From Pyrenophora tritici-repentis (lineage: Eukaryota > Ascomycota > Dothideomycetes > Pleosporales > Pleosporaceae), in NCBI RefSeq assembly GCF_003171515.1, contig NC_089396.1, forward strand, positions 1,302,001 through 1,366,000: a stretch of DNA of 64,000 nucleotides, read 5' to 3'. Position 1 is the stretch's first letter. Each line of letters begins with the position of its first letter. Of this stretch, positions 44,760 to 55,518 are shown one piece after another. The notes beneath the pieces were generated by a model that was not told the DNA's origin, ran no database searches, and worked only from the letters and a program-made list of their open reading frames with translations. Both the position numbers and the translations under genes were made by a program.

Positions 44760-45979
44760 ATGGCCCCGAAACCTTGCTGCCTCGCAGCATGATCTGATCC
44801 GGGATATGATTTCTGCCCAGACGCTTACTACTGCTCAGATGGCCGCCGTGGCTGGCTGCAGCGAGCGCTCAATCAAGGCAATAAGGTCCAATATCCGATA
44901 CTTCAATTCCACCAGGGCTCCTGCGAACGGAGGTGGGAGGCGTCAGTCCATCACACCGCCTATGTTAGGCGCTCTGTGCGACCATCTGCTCGAGAAGCCA
45001 GGGCTGTACCAGGAGGAGATGGCTGTCTTCCTGTGGGACGAGTTCGAGGTCCAAGTGTCGACACACAGCATCAGCAGAGCATTGAAGGACATAGGTTGGT
45101 CGAAAAAGGCTGCTCGGCAAATCGCGAAGGAACAGAACGCAGACCTGCGAGACTTTTACCTCTACAATCTGACACAGTTCCAGTCCTACCACCTTGTCTT
45201 TATCGACGAGTCTGGATGCGACAAGTGTATCTGTTGCAGTACAATGCAGTCAATCAAAGTGCAACCGCGCGAGGCAGTCATCAGAGTATATTCTGTTCTG
45301 TTGTTGTTGTGCTGTCATGGCCACCTTATATGTAGCCATAATCAGGGTCTATTTACATGACGTATCTCTGATGCTGGTGAGGGGAGAAGGTGCTCATGGA
45401 GGGGAGGGAGGAGCGCCAGGACAACGCACGTGACATGCGCAATACCCTTGCCTCACAAACCGCAACAGTATCGGCTTCAGGCGGACAGGCTGGTCGCCCC
45501 ACGGCGTAGCACCCGTCCAGGTTGCCAAGTTATACCGCGACCGGCGATATCAGATCCTGCCGGCGTACACTCAGGACGGGATCTTGCTCTCACGTGTGTA
45601 TCAAGGCTCGACAGATAGCGCCGTGTTTGAGGACTACATAGAGCAACTGCTCCCCCATTGTGGTAGATGGCCAGAACCAAAGTCTGTGCTCGTGATGGAC
45701 AATGCATCGTTCCACCGCACAGAGCGACTCGAGCAGATGTGCTGCGACGCTGGCGTCAAACTGATGTACCTGCCACCCTACTCGCCTGATCTGAATCCGA
45801 TCGAAGAGTTCTTTGCTGAGCTGAAGGCATTTATTAAGAGGAACTGGCGTGCTTTCGAAGACGCGCCGCAGCAAGGCTTTGATTCCTTTCTAGAATGGTG
45901 CATCGACGTTGTAGATGGGAAGCAGGACAGCGCTAGAGGCTACTTCAGACACGCTGGAATCACATTCGAGGAGTTCTAG
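44760..45979 (+). pseudogene. IS630/Tc1-type DDE transposase, broken
   Basis: The frame reads from an N-terminal helix-turn-helix (LTTAQMAAVAGCSERSIKAI) through FIDESGCDK, VLVMDNASFHR and LPPYSPDLNPIEEFF, the three catalytic D, D and E motifs of the DDE_3 family. Two lesions are clear. The ATG at 44760 is out of frame by one base (an extra A near 44770), and a 236-bp solo LTR with a 5-bp duplication is inserted after DKCI (45232-45467); without it the frame runs on through GFRRTGWSP. The next gene (46003-47511) is convergent and 23 bases away, as in the intact two-gene element at 51710-55103. Confidence 0.88.
45232..45467 (+). mobile_element. Solo LTR, family A, inside a transposase
   Basis: 236 bp, TGTTGCAGT ... 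ACCGCAACA, flanked by the perfect 5-bp duplication GTATC (45227-45231 and 45468-45472). It interrupts the DDE transposase between its first and second catalytic Asp. Confidence 0.85.
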
Positions 45980-46002
45980 GCTTGCACGTATAGGTATTTA
46001 GT

Positions 46003-47511
46003 CTAAGTAGAGTAAAAGTCACGTAAAGCTGCTACCTGCTGCTGGACCCAATACTCGATGTCGCGTATGAGACGCCGAGCGACACCAATCTTTATGCCCC
46101 GCGAGATGAAGAAGTCCGGGTCCTGGCCGTCGTGAAGTTGCTGCAGGTCAAGTCCGTGCTCTAGAGCCATGTCACACATGTTCCGAATGTCGTTCTTCTG
46201 ATCTTCTCTTCTGACTCGCGACTGCTGCCAATCACTATATTCCTCTACCGCAGCATCTAGAAAACCGGACACATCAAGACGAGGCTTGGCCTGCACTTCT
46301 GTTGAACCTGATGTTGGGTGAGACGGCCTAGGAAGTACGTTCGTTATATGGATTAGAGCATGATTCGCCGGGACGCTGTGACTGGCTCTTTGATATCTTT
46401 CTAGCTGCTGTTGCTCTTCTGCATAGATTTGCTGACGAATGTCTTCCGGCACGTCATCATGTGATAGCAACTGGCCCCCCTGCGCCACATGCCTTATCAA
46501 GGCTTTCAGCTGATGCGTCCTTAGCTTGTAGTGCTTCTTTCCGTGCGGGTCCCGCTAGCAGTGAGGCCCAAGACTGCATGGCGAGCCCGGACATCGCATC
46601 AGGTTGTATACATCCTGTCAAACAGACGGCAGGCTGGACGTTCCTTCCTCAGCATCGACCTGCGAGTCTCTTTCAGCAAGCATCTGCTGCGTGGCGGAGG
46701 GATATCCTCGCTTTCCACCTCGCTTTGATGCTACCGGCATTGGCTGTCCTATGTCTACATAGTTGAACGACACATCCACCCTCAGCTTCTTACCTGCACG
46801 AAACAACTCGCTCCACTGAGAGAGCTGTTTCTCCACCAAGAACCAGTCGACATCCACTTCATCAAAGCGCTTTGTCAAGTCACGTTTTGAGCGCTCAGTC
46901 ACTGACACGACAACGTTAGTGTCTTCACAGGCAACACGCTTACTCGGCGGCAGTTTCTTCTGCAGCAGCTTCTCTAGCTTCTCACGCAGAAACAGCGACC
47001 AGTAGAACCTGGGTGCTAGCACGAGATCTGGCTCCGTATCTTTGGAGAGGAACTTGTTGTTCAGCGTGACCTTCCACTCGATCGAGTAGTGGAGGCATGT
47101 CGACGGCTCCTCATTGTACGCCTCGTTTTCGTTCCACTCATCCAGATTTAGCAGCTCGAGCTTGCCTGAAAGCGGCCTTACATGTCCCACGGTACAAGTG
47201 CCCCTGCCTAGATCGCCGGCGATCGCTTCTTGGTACACTGCAGCCGGGAACGGTGAGTGGAGCACAAACGGCTCGCTCCGAGAGGACGACGGGTGTCCCG
47301 CTACCTGGGTATCAGGCATCTGGGACGCCGTAGACGCGCCTGAAAACTGGGATCGGCCGAGCGGGAACGAAACTGGGTCCATCGACGGACACGGGCTTGC
47401 GGTGGCGGCTTGTGTAGGCGGGTCCGGCGATCGGCCGTAGGGCTGCTGCGACCCTGAGGGGGGGGCTACATGAGACCCACGCCTGGATCTGGCTGTGCGT
47501 CGAACAGGCAT
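46003..47511 (-). pseudogene. Transposon companion protein, broken copy
   Basis: Reads from ATG at 47511 (MPVRRTARSRRGS) to 46003, about 500 codons. The order is a Pro/Ser-rich N-terminus, a globular part (YSIEWKVTLNNK; KRVACEDTNVVVSVTERSKR; LRVDVSFNYVD), a Cys cluster C-x4-C-x5-C (MRCPGSPCSLGPHC), HDDVPEDIRQQIYAEE, and a C-terminal domain (MALEHGLDLQQL; GVARRLIRDIEYW). TGA at 46620-46618 and TAG at 46557-46555 interrupt it, the latter just after the Cys cluster where its homologue has Trp. I know no function. It is homologous to the ORF at 51920-53593 and, like it, convergent with a DDE_3 transposase. Confidence 0.75.
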
Positions 47512-47860
47512 CGTCGGAGGGCTGTCGCGCTGCACAAGGCCGACGGCTGGCATGCACTGTCGTGACGTGGCAGGAGTGCTCCAACAGGAAGGCAGTTGGC
47601 CCTTGACAGCTAAGCGCGGTGCAGGCGGAGCGTGCGGGCTGAACGAAGGACAGCAAGCAACGACAGCCGACAGCAACAGCCAACGACAGCCATCAACAGG
47701 CCGCCCCCAACGCTGCATACAGCCAGCCCCTATCGCCAGCATGCCACCGCCTGCTTCCTCTGCCTTGCGACGTACCCCACGATGCACCTCGCCCACGATG
47801 GTGTTTGACATAGCCTACATCCCCTCGCACCACCTGGTGTCTCACCAAGGTTGACACCAT

Positions 47861-50091
47861 GCGACGACTCTTCCAGTTCGGGTCGAAGAAACACGGCGCA
47901 AGGGTACCTCAAACAAGACCGATCCCGCCTCTGCGCGCTCTAACGCACAGGCAGGCTCCTGTGAAACAGTCCACATCCTCGACAGTAGCAGCGCCTGCGG
48001 TCTCGCTGCCAGCACAAGCAACCGGTGCAGTTCTGCAGGGCTTACAAGTAGTGTGTGAAGGCACCGACCCAGTCATTGAGTGCGCTGTCCCGCCATGACG
48101 TTCCTGACTCGACAGCTGACACGAGTCTAGCATCGTCGCGGTCCACAGCCTGAACGGGCACTGCGAGAAGACGTGGACGGCGGGCAGCGGCGTCGACAGC
48201 GTCGACAGCGTCAACTGGCTGCGCGACCTCCTTCTACAAGATCTTCCCAACGCGCGCATACTCTGCTGAGGCTATGATGCGAACACACACAGTGGGTCGC
48301 GAGTGAGCTGCCAGTACCTGTTTGACCATGCACGAACGCTGGTGTCAGACCTGTGCTTAGAAAGGCAGATTACGGAGGCGTGTAGTGGATAGACCAGACA
48401 CAAGACAAAAGCTAAGTCATGGCAGACAAGCAAGCGGCCAATCATCTTCTTAGCGCACAGCCTGGGCGGCTTCTGCAAAAAGGTCGAGATAACGCCCCAG
48501 AGTGGTTCTGCGAATTAACGCAAGATGGACTTGTGTTCAACAAAGCTGTAAGAGTACTCTGTGACCATGCGCTGGTCGAAAGGGATGTCACGGCCCGAGA
48601 CAGCAGCATAGAGTCACAAGGATATAGTATGCACAGCTGCGTGCACTTATGGACAAAGCATGTGGTAAACGAGGAATGGGACGATGGATTAGCTAGCCTT
48701 GCCATGAATTGTACGGGATTGCACGTGCCTGATCAAAGCCGGCCTCAGTACTGGGTGACAAATCGGCGACTCGTTGCGCACGCTGCCCGATGTCTGGATT
48801 TTATCAGATGCAGGCGGATTGGAGAGCATGACAACGTGTTAGTGCCTGAGGCCATCATGAGTCTAGGTGTTCATTACAAAAGACAAGGGAGATTGAAAGA
48901 GGCAGAATAGATGTACAAACTAGGACTGGAAAGATGCGAGAAGGCAAATGGCCGAGACACGCTCACTATCGATATATTCAACAACCTAGGCAACCTTTTT
49001 CTGTCATCAGGCCACAGTCCGCAACAATCAATTAAGTGGGTCCTAGAAGGTTCAGATTGGATTGATTGATTACCGCTTTAAGCCTAGTAGTTACCTATAG
49101 GAGTTTAAGCCCTACCTAGATAGGTAAGTGGGTCTAGGAGAGTGACCGGATTGAATTGATTGTTGCGGAGTCTACATCAGGCAGACTTGAGGAAGCAATG
49201 GTGAGTTGTCAACAGGCACTAGAGAAATCTAAGGAAACATTTCCCCACAATCATCCATTAGCATTCCGCACAATCAACCATATAGGCGTCTGCTTCCTCG
49301 ATCAGGGCAGACTAGACGAAGCGAAAAGCATGCTCGAGCAAGCCTTAGAAGGACGAGAGAGGACACGAAGGCCCGATAGCCTGTCAACGCTTGAGACCGT
49401 ACACAACTTAGCCCAGCTGCACATGAGGCAAGGTAATATCTTTAAAGCAGAGAGCATGTTTCAATGGGCGTTGAATGGAAGAGAGGCAAAACTTCCAGTC
49501 AACCACATACTGACACTTGAAACCGTTAGCGACTTTGGCACTTTCTTCGGTCGTCGAGGAAAGCTGCCAGAGTCCGAAAATATGTTCCGTCGAGCATTGA
49601 AAGGGTTTGAGCAGGCGTTTGGACATGATTACCCATCGACACTTTATGCTGCCAATAAACTGGGTTGTCTCCTCTTGAGACGATATAAGTGTCACCAGGT
49701 AAAGAACATGTTCTTTCGAATGCGAGAAGAGTATGAGCAGGCCTCAGGGCCTCGTCGTACGTGGACATTTGAGATGATAAACAACCGAGATAGCCTCCGC
49801 GCAGATCAGGGCAGGTTAGATGAGGCCGAGCAAATATTCAAGTGGGCGCTGGAGGGATCCGAGAAGGTACTTGGGCCCGATCACACGTCAACGCTTGACA
49901 CGGTCAACAACCTGGGCATCCTCTACGCTGATCAGGGCAAGCTAGATGAGACGGAAGAGATGTACCAACGGGCGCTGCAAGGATATGAGACCAGCTTTGG
50001 GTCTAACCATCCGCGTTGTCGCAGTCTTCGTCGCGCTCTTGCTACGCTTCAAGATCGTGTAGTGACTCAATCACTAAGCACTAGAACTTAA
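47861..50091 (+). pseudogene. Decayed hydrolase/TPR NLR gene lacking NB-ARC (NLR-2)
   Basis: Starts MRRLFQFGSKKHGARVPQ (47861) and continues with GLQVVCEGTDPVIE and VAVHSLNGHCEKTW, then IIFLAHSLGG at about 48470. There it jumps directly to LLQKGRDNAPEWFCEL, a segment that in NLR-1 lies ~1.7 kb further on, so the NB-ARC domain is deleted. Several TPRs follow (SGRLEEAMVSCQQALE, DQGRLDEAKSMLEQALEG, DQGRLDEAEQIFKWALEG, DQGKLDETEEMYQRALQG) to 50091. Further lesions are TAG at 48908-48910 (GRLKEAE*MYKL) and a 162-bp MITE at 49013; excising the MITE with one 8-bp copy restores LFLSSGRLEEA. Confidence 0.85.
49013..49174. mobile_element. 162-bp hAT MITE, copy 2
   Basis: By eye the same sequence as at 7012-7173, with the perfect 8-bp duplication CATCAGGC (49005-49012 and 49175-49182). 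It is inserted in the TPR part of NLR-2. Confidence 0.9.
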
Positions 50092-51709
50092 CTTTCTCTT
50101 CTGTAATGTAGTACTAAACGTATGCAAGCAGTTGTACTCTACACCAAACAGCAATATTAGATGCATTGTGAGAAGCGTTTAACCCTTGATGTTTGATAAT
50201 TAGTCCTCGTGTACAAGGGTTGTGCTACCTCGTGGGTAAGCTCTACGCTCTGCTGTGTAAGGTGCTAAAGCGCTGTATTTGCGGTAAACTACACGTGTGC
50301 TGACGGGCTAGCACTAGGCTCGATCCGTTAGATAGGGCAACATAATCCCTGTCTGCGGTGTGGCGCAAACTTTGTTGCAACTGCGTTCGAGGGGAAGCCG
50401 CATTCGCTAAGCACTGTACGCGTTGCGGCACATTGCGCGCACGGATACGGTACCTAGGTAAGTATTTCGCACTAACCGCTTATTGAAGACGTATCAACAA
50501 CATTAAAAAGCAACTCTAAAAACAACACAAAGCCTACCTCTGCAACACTTGTTATCAGATTAACCTCTATCAGATCAATCTGATTGATATGATAAAATAG
50601 AGAGCTTCAATCTGATCTGATTTGACTGCCAAGCAGTCAGTCAATCATTCAATCAATCGGGCCAGATCGGATTTATTGTTAGCAACTCTGGACGGACGGT
50701 ACCAAAGTTTGAGGTGAAGCAAGCTAAGTGTTCCACGCAGACACACAGGTAGTGCATTCGTGGCCTAGTTATTTATTTGTGACGAAAGCGTTTCTGAGCG
50801 AAGTGTGCGCTTAGAATAGAGGAGCGCTCTTCGCGTTACTTCACGAGCTTTTCTGCATTGCAGAACAGATAGAGGTTATAACTGTTTCTTAAATCTCACT
50901 AAATTCCGTGAAAATATGCCCTACAAGTTTTTATCAGGGAAATCAACATGATGTGCGCTACTAAAGGACGAGACTTTTGGCCGTAATTAGGACTGCACCT
51001 GAACCACCCTAAGCTAGCCCGTTTCATTTACGCCCATCTTATCGGTCCTATTCTAGTCGATTAAACAACGCCGTGCTAGAAGTAGTTGCTATCTTGGAAC
51101 ACTAAAGGTTCGGGCTAGAACACCGCCGATAACGTGGGCGTAAATGAGGTGGGCTAGTAGGGTGTTCCTGTCACGAGAGGCAACGAGCAGTAATCTCAGA
51201 ACTTATGAAGAAGTTTGATTTGTGTGCTACGTACAGTACTCAAGTGTAAATACAAGACGTTGCGTGAAGAAAAGAAGTGGAGAGTTCCACCAGAGAAAGA
51301 TATAAAGCGGAAGGAAGCTTGTGTGACGTCATACAGATGTCGGGGCAGTAGCATACTGTCGAGGATAGTACATTGCGCTGTTGCGATAGGAGCGTACGGG
51401 TTAAGAGCAGGAGCGCATAGGTCAGAGGCAGGAGTGTCAAGGGGACCACGGTGGTTACCGTGACAGGTCCATGGAGAAGTCTCCGGCCGGAAGTCTCTCA
51501 GCCCACGCCGCACCAAAACTAGTTGCCATCTTGGCGTACTAAGATAAGGAATCACCGGTTTAAGGTAATTATTGAGACGTCTCTATCGTTCCTTCTATTC
51601 CCCTTTTTAACACTGTGCCAAGCTATCACTGTAGAAATCGTGGATCTAGAGCATAGCAATACTTCTTAATAGTACCGTAGGCTATAGTAAACTCTTGCAT
51701 ACTGTTGTA
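50092..51709. other. Gene-free region with repeat debris
   Basis: No gene recognised. Around 50560-50690 there are AATCAATC-rich strings like the subterminal parts of the hAT element, perhaps a relic. A palindromic unit lies at 50997-51172. The string GGCACATTGCGCGCACGGATAC near 50430 recurs in altered form near 55210. Confidence 0.45.
50997..51172. repeat. Palindromic MITE-like unit
   Basis: Left arm (50997-51055) and right arm (51126-51172) are imperfect inverted copies of about 50 bases. They include CTAGCCC, TCATTTACGCCCA and TTATCGG, so the unit can fold into a long hairpin. No target duplication could be fixed, so the class is uncertain. Confidence 0.55.
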
Positions 51710-51919
51710 TTGTGGTTTTCGAAATACCTTGAGCCGCCTGGATCTGGTTAGCTTGGTGCCCAAGAACATCAACTCCCATAGTAATTTGTTAGTAAATTAA
51801 TGCAGCAGCCGTTTCCCACCTCCAGAAGCCCATGAAGCTAGTCCTGTACTCTAAATCGTTCGTGTATAGCGTTTTGTTTGTGTGGAGCTTGTTGCGAGCT
51901 CAATCTAGCTGCTGTTGGG

Positions 51920-53593
51920 ATGCCGCCCAAGCGCCAGCGTAAGCCGAAGCAGCCATTCGATCAAGGCGTTAACCCGTCCTCCCAGAAGCGTAGAGCGCCA
52001 GCAACTAGACAAAATCCTACCCATTTAACGCCTAAACGTGTCCGCCGTGAGGCGCTGCCGTCGCCTCCAGCGACTGCCCCGCCGCGCCGTCAAAGCCCGT
52101 TGTCCGAGCCTGAGCTGCAAGCCACCCAAACAGCTGCCTCCGCGCAAGCTGAAGATATCGTTGGCGAGGATGAGGATACTTTCGAGGATGGAGATGGCGA
52201 TCCGCTGCCTGAGGATGAGGATGAGATCGCTGCTAAGGGCGCTGCCGGTAGTGTTGAGGATGAGGGAGAGCCAGCGTACCGACGTCAAGAAGGCACTCCA
52301 TGGCTGCCTCGCTCATCGCAAGCGCTAGAGGATGAGGTTAATCCTGTACTGCGCGTTAGGTGGAGGGCTTGCCTTGGTGGTGATATGGAGAAACACTTTA
52401 TTCCTGAAGCTGCCGATAGCGAGCACGGCGTACGGCTGTACTCGCTGCATTTCGACGACCTATGGCAGTGGGTAGATGACGTTGTTGCAGAATTACGGCC
52501 AAAAAGAGCGAAGATCTCATCTGTTTGCACTGTTGTTTACCCAGCTAAGCAGGCCAAACGCGAGCGCGCGATAAAGCGATTGCGGCGAGGTGTTGATGCA
52601 ACGTGGAATAGCTTTCAGCGCCTTGTTGTAGAGGTTGATAACTATGTCAGCGAGCCAGTAAACGTCGATTTCGAGCTCATCTTGGCTGAAATTCCAGGGG
52701 AGCAGCAGCCGTTGCCAACGGTTGTCGACGGTCCTCGTCGACGCACCGCAACGGTGATTCAAGAGGAGGGGCTTGCTGGTGTAATAGCAGCTGAACAAGC
52801 AGGTAGCGGGCATGCTATTGCTATCCGGGATAGATGGCGCTGTACAGATACCCATTGCGAGAACTATCCTTATTGCTGCTGGATGGCGCCAACAGCGAGG
52901 CAGCCAGCGCGCTTCGAAGATCACCTCTTTGTCAACGGCAACATTATCTCCATGTGGGCAAGAGCAATTACAGCGAGAAGGGCAACGTACGATGAGCCAT
53001 CTGATGATGTACGGCTTGCAATTTTGAGAGCAAAGGACCTGCGGGTGCATGAGAAAACGCGCAAGTTGCGGGCGGCTGGAGATGGCGACGATGATATCAA
53101 AAGCTTAACAAAACTGCTCATCGTTGGACAGCTTGAGCGGATGAACAGGCAACCTCAACAGGAGTCTAACTTGCAGGCAGCTGCACCAACGATAACAAGA
53201 GCTGAGGTATCTAGTGCATCTCAGTGGGCGCCTATCCGATATGATCATGAGCAGGAGATTAACGAGCATACTAGTAATTTCTTTAACTACCTTAAGTTAA
53301 AATTTCCTACAGTTGGAGAGGACATTAACGAGCTTTATAAGACTCTTGTTATTGACGGAGCTATGGATATCAACCTCTTGATGCAGCCATCTGGTGATAT
53401 CTTGAAGTTGTGGACGCAGCATTTCAAGCAGCCTCCTGGCTGGTTTTTCACGCTACAAAACACTGCAAAAGAATGGCAAGCTGGGTACCAGGGTCTCACA
53501 GATCGTAACTGGAGACGAGTCGAACGTTGTAAGAAAAGAGAAGAGATTGCGCGCAAGAAATTGGTGGTTGAACCGTCTAGCAGTGTTGTGTAG
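51920..53593 (+). CDS. Transposon companion protein, unknown function
   Basis: 557 residues from the ATG at 51920. The N-terminus is basic and Pro-rich (MPPKRQRKPKQPF), suggesting nuclear import, followed by an acidic stretch (about residues 85-120). A globular part has VLRVRWRACLGG, AKQAKRERAIKRLRRG and VNVDFELILAE. A Cys cluster C-x4-C-x5-C-C-W (RWRCTDTHCENYPYCCW, about residues 305-322) may bind zinc. The C-terminal domain has DGAMDINLLMQPSGDILKLW and a basic end. No known domain is recognised. Collinear similarity with 46003-47511, including identical Cys spacing, shows a family that travels with DDE_3 transposases. Possible roles are end binding, transposition control or cargo. The frame is intact. 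Confidence 0.8.
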   Translation: MPPKRQRKPKQPFDQGVNPSSQKRRAPATRQNPTHLTPKRVRREALPSPPATAPPRRQSPLSEPELQATQTAASAQAEDIVGEDEDTFEDGDGDPLPEDEDEIAAKGAAGSVEDEGEPAYRRQEGTPWLPRSSQALEDEVNPVLRVRWRACLGGDMEKHFIPEAADSEHGVRLYSLHFDDLWQWVDDVVAELRPKRAKISSVCTVVYPAKQAKRERAIKRLRRGVDATWNSFQRLVVEVDNYVSEPVNVDFELILAEIPGEQQPLPTVVDGPRRRTATVIQEEGLAGVIAAEQAGSGHAIAIRDRWRCTDTHCENYPYCCWMAPTARQPARFEDHLFVNGNIISMWARAITARRATYDEPSDDVRLAILRAKDLRVHEKTRKLRAAGDGDDDIKSLTKLLIVGQLERMNRQPQQESNLQAAAPTITRAEVSSASQWAPIRYDHEQEINEHTSNFFNYLKLKFPTVGEDINELYKTLVIDGAMDINLLMQPSGDILKLWTQHFKQPPGWFFTLQNTAKEWQAGYQGLTDRNWRRVERCKKREEIARKKLVVEPSSSVV

Positions 53594-53923
53594 GATGATG
53601 GCGAGAATGCTTGAAGCTTAGTGGCCTGAGCGTTTTTGGTGACAGCGGCCCGTGCCCGCTATAAGTTAGTGTTGAGGTTTTTCAGGCGTTTCAAATGCGC
53701 TGCAACAATAGTCTATTTGGATAGCCCTATGTACAACACTACAACGTTATGCGATTATAACAGGTTAACTTCCTAAGATAGTTCTATATGTATAGAAATA
53801 GCTCTTATTTTTTTAGAATTATTAAATCGCTTTTGTGGGTTGCGCATTAAGGTGTAATCGTTCGCATTTGTATGGTATCATCTACCTATAGAAACGTACT
53901 GTGGCATCCATTTAAAAGCACAA

Positions 53924-54898
53924 TTAATAGGGATAGCCACACCTATGGAACCAGCTTCTGCAGTTAATATTACAGCACACCAGCTGCGCTGCATACTCAA
54001 GAAAGACCCCAAAGTCAATGAAGTTCTCCGCTTGCGCTGAATTCCTTTTCATCCACCCCTTGAGCTGCTTAAAGCTCTTCTCGATGGGGTTGAAATCTGG
54101 TGAGTATGGCGGCAGATACTCAAGGAGTACTCCAGCACTTTGGCAAAGCACCCGTACACGCTCTGATCGATGGATGGAGGCGTTATCAAGCACGATTACT
54201 GAGGCTGGCCCTGGGTGAGGATTGCAGAACGGCAGCACTTGAAACTCTAAGAAGTCTTCTAGGATCTCAGATGTAATCGCGCCTTGAAAGATCTTATAGC
54301 TTATGTAGCCATCTATCGTCATGGCTGGCAGCAGCGACCACCGTTCTGATCGCCTGAAGCTGTGTGATAGCTCCACCGGCTCCCCGATTGGAGACCAGCC
54401 ATACTTGCGGTCGCCCGTACGCTCATTGCAGGCGCTCTCGTCCAACGCAACGATCTGCTCCGCCTTATAGTGTTGCGCCATCCTGGCAAGATAGAGGCGG
54501 CGGAGTGGCTCACTCTGCTCCTTTGCCCGCTTTGTTGCAAGCTTGCGAGACCATCTCATCTTCTCTAGCTCTCGGTAAACGCTCGCAAGGCTTATCCTAA
54601 CGTCGTACTCGTCGTACAAGAAGTCCCTCATCTCATCCATGTATGCGCCCGGTGAGCCATTGAGGTATGCCTGAAGGCCTTCGCGCTGAGCTTGCCGGAG
54701 TATAGATGGCCGCCCAAGTCGAACGCAGCGCGGCGGATAAGGCACGCCCCAAAACTCTAAGCTCAACCTCAGCTTTGCTACTGTGTTACGGCTCGCACCT
54801 GTAGCTCTAGAGATGGCTCGATCACTTTCGCAGGCAGCAATTCGGTCGAGGATAGCCTGGAGAACAGCGGGCTGCAAGCGGTGGCCGGTGCCTGGCAT
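53924..54898 (-). CDS. IS630/Tc1-type (DDE_3) transposase
   Basis: 324 residues from the ATG at 54898 (MPGTGHRLQPA). The N-terminal paired-type helix-turn-helix is ACESDRAISRATGASRNTVAKL; a second helical region includes YMDEMRDFLYDEYDVRISLASV. Catalytic residues are Asp in VALDESACNER, Asp in VIVLDNASIHRS and Glu in PPYSPDFNPIEKSF, with a D-34/36-E-type spacing. All motifs are present, so it is probably functional. It is convergent with the companion gene and lies next to the right inverted repeat. Confidence 0.93.
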   Translation of the reverse strand: MPGTGHRLQPAVLQAILDRIAACESDRAISRATGASRNTVAKLRLSLEFWGVPYPPRCVRLGRPSILRQAQREGLQAYLNGSPGAYMDEMRDFLYDEYDVRISLASVYRELEKMRWSRKLATKRAKEQSEPLRRLYLARMAQHYKAEQIVALDESACNERTGDRKYGWSPIGEPVELSHSFRRSERWSLLPAMTIDGYISYKIFQGAITSEILEDFLEFQVLPFCNPHPGPASVIVLDNASIHRSERVRVLCQSAGVLLEYLPPYSPDFNPIEKSFKQLKGWMKRNSAQAENFIDFGVFLEYAAQLVCCNINCRSWFHRCGYPY

Positions 54899-55105
54899 CG
54901 CGATGAGATGGGCTCGAGAAAATTGCAACACCAAAAACGCGAGTCAGTAGAGGCGATCGCAGCAAACAATGAACTTCAAATACGTTGTGGGTGTTAGAAA
55001 GCGTGGCTGCATCGATTTACTAACAAATTACTATAGGAGTTGATGTTCTTGGCCACCAAGCCAACCAGATCCAGGTGGCTCAAGGTATTTCGAGAAACAC
55101 CCATA

Positions 55106-55518
55106 ACGTTAGTGTTAGTTAATTATCATGTAATAGTCATGATGCCGGTGGGTTGCCGTGCTTAGTGATGGTGCACTATCCGATGAACAACAGCGCTACG
55201 GTATCCGAGGGCACATTGCACGCACAGATACAGTAGCTCATGAAGCCAAACTCGTAACAGAGATTGTATCAAGAAATTATAGGGCTTTAGAGTGACTTGT
55301 TTGCAAGACTAACGTTTGCGCGGCTCCTTCGTGACACACTACCCTTATCAAGGTAAATAAGAGCTCCTAAGCTGCTTGGACTATATAAGGCGGTTTCCAT
55401 ATGTATAAAGGTAGCCCTTCTCATCGCCTTCTTTCCATCATTCCAAACAGCTTCTTCATCACAACAACATCTTATAGCATCAACACAAACTCACCACTTC
55501 TTCTTCAGTCCAACAATC
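55106..55518 (+). promoter_or_regulatory. Upstream region and 5' leader of the small secreted protein gene
   Basis: About 410 bases between the two-gene transposon and the effector-like gene. A TATA box (CTATATAAGG) lies at 55381-55390. The sequence before the ATG is rich in CT and CAA (CTTCTTCAGTCCAACAATC), as in strongly expressed fungal genes. Confidence 0.65.

Larger units (their letters stand above)
51710..55103. mobile_element. Two-gene Tc1/mariner-type transposon
   Basis: About 3.39 kb with TA on both sides (51708-51709 and 55104-55105). The terminal inverted repeats are about 97 bp (51710-51807 and 55006-55103), highly similar over CGAAATACCTTGAGCC and AAGAACATCAACTCC and less so at the outermost 12 bases. 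Two convergent intact genes lie inside: a companion ORF (plus) and a DDE_3 transposase (minus), separated by 330 AT-rich bases. The plan repeats that of the broken pair at 44760-47511. TA duplication and DDE_3 transposase place it in the IS630/Tc1/mariner superfamily; the companion gene is unusual for it. Confidence 0.85.

Noticed and set aside
44500..47760. Inverted similarity (GGCATGCTGGCG, TCAGCCCGC) as terminal repeats of the broken two-gene transposon
   Set aside because: The matching strings lie at about equal distance from the two NLR start codons, so they may simply be homologous 5' flanks of the inverted NLR pair.
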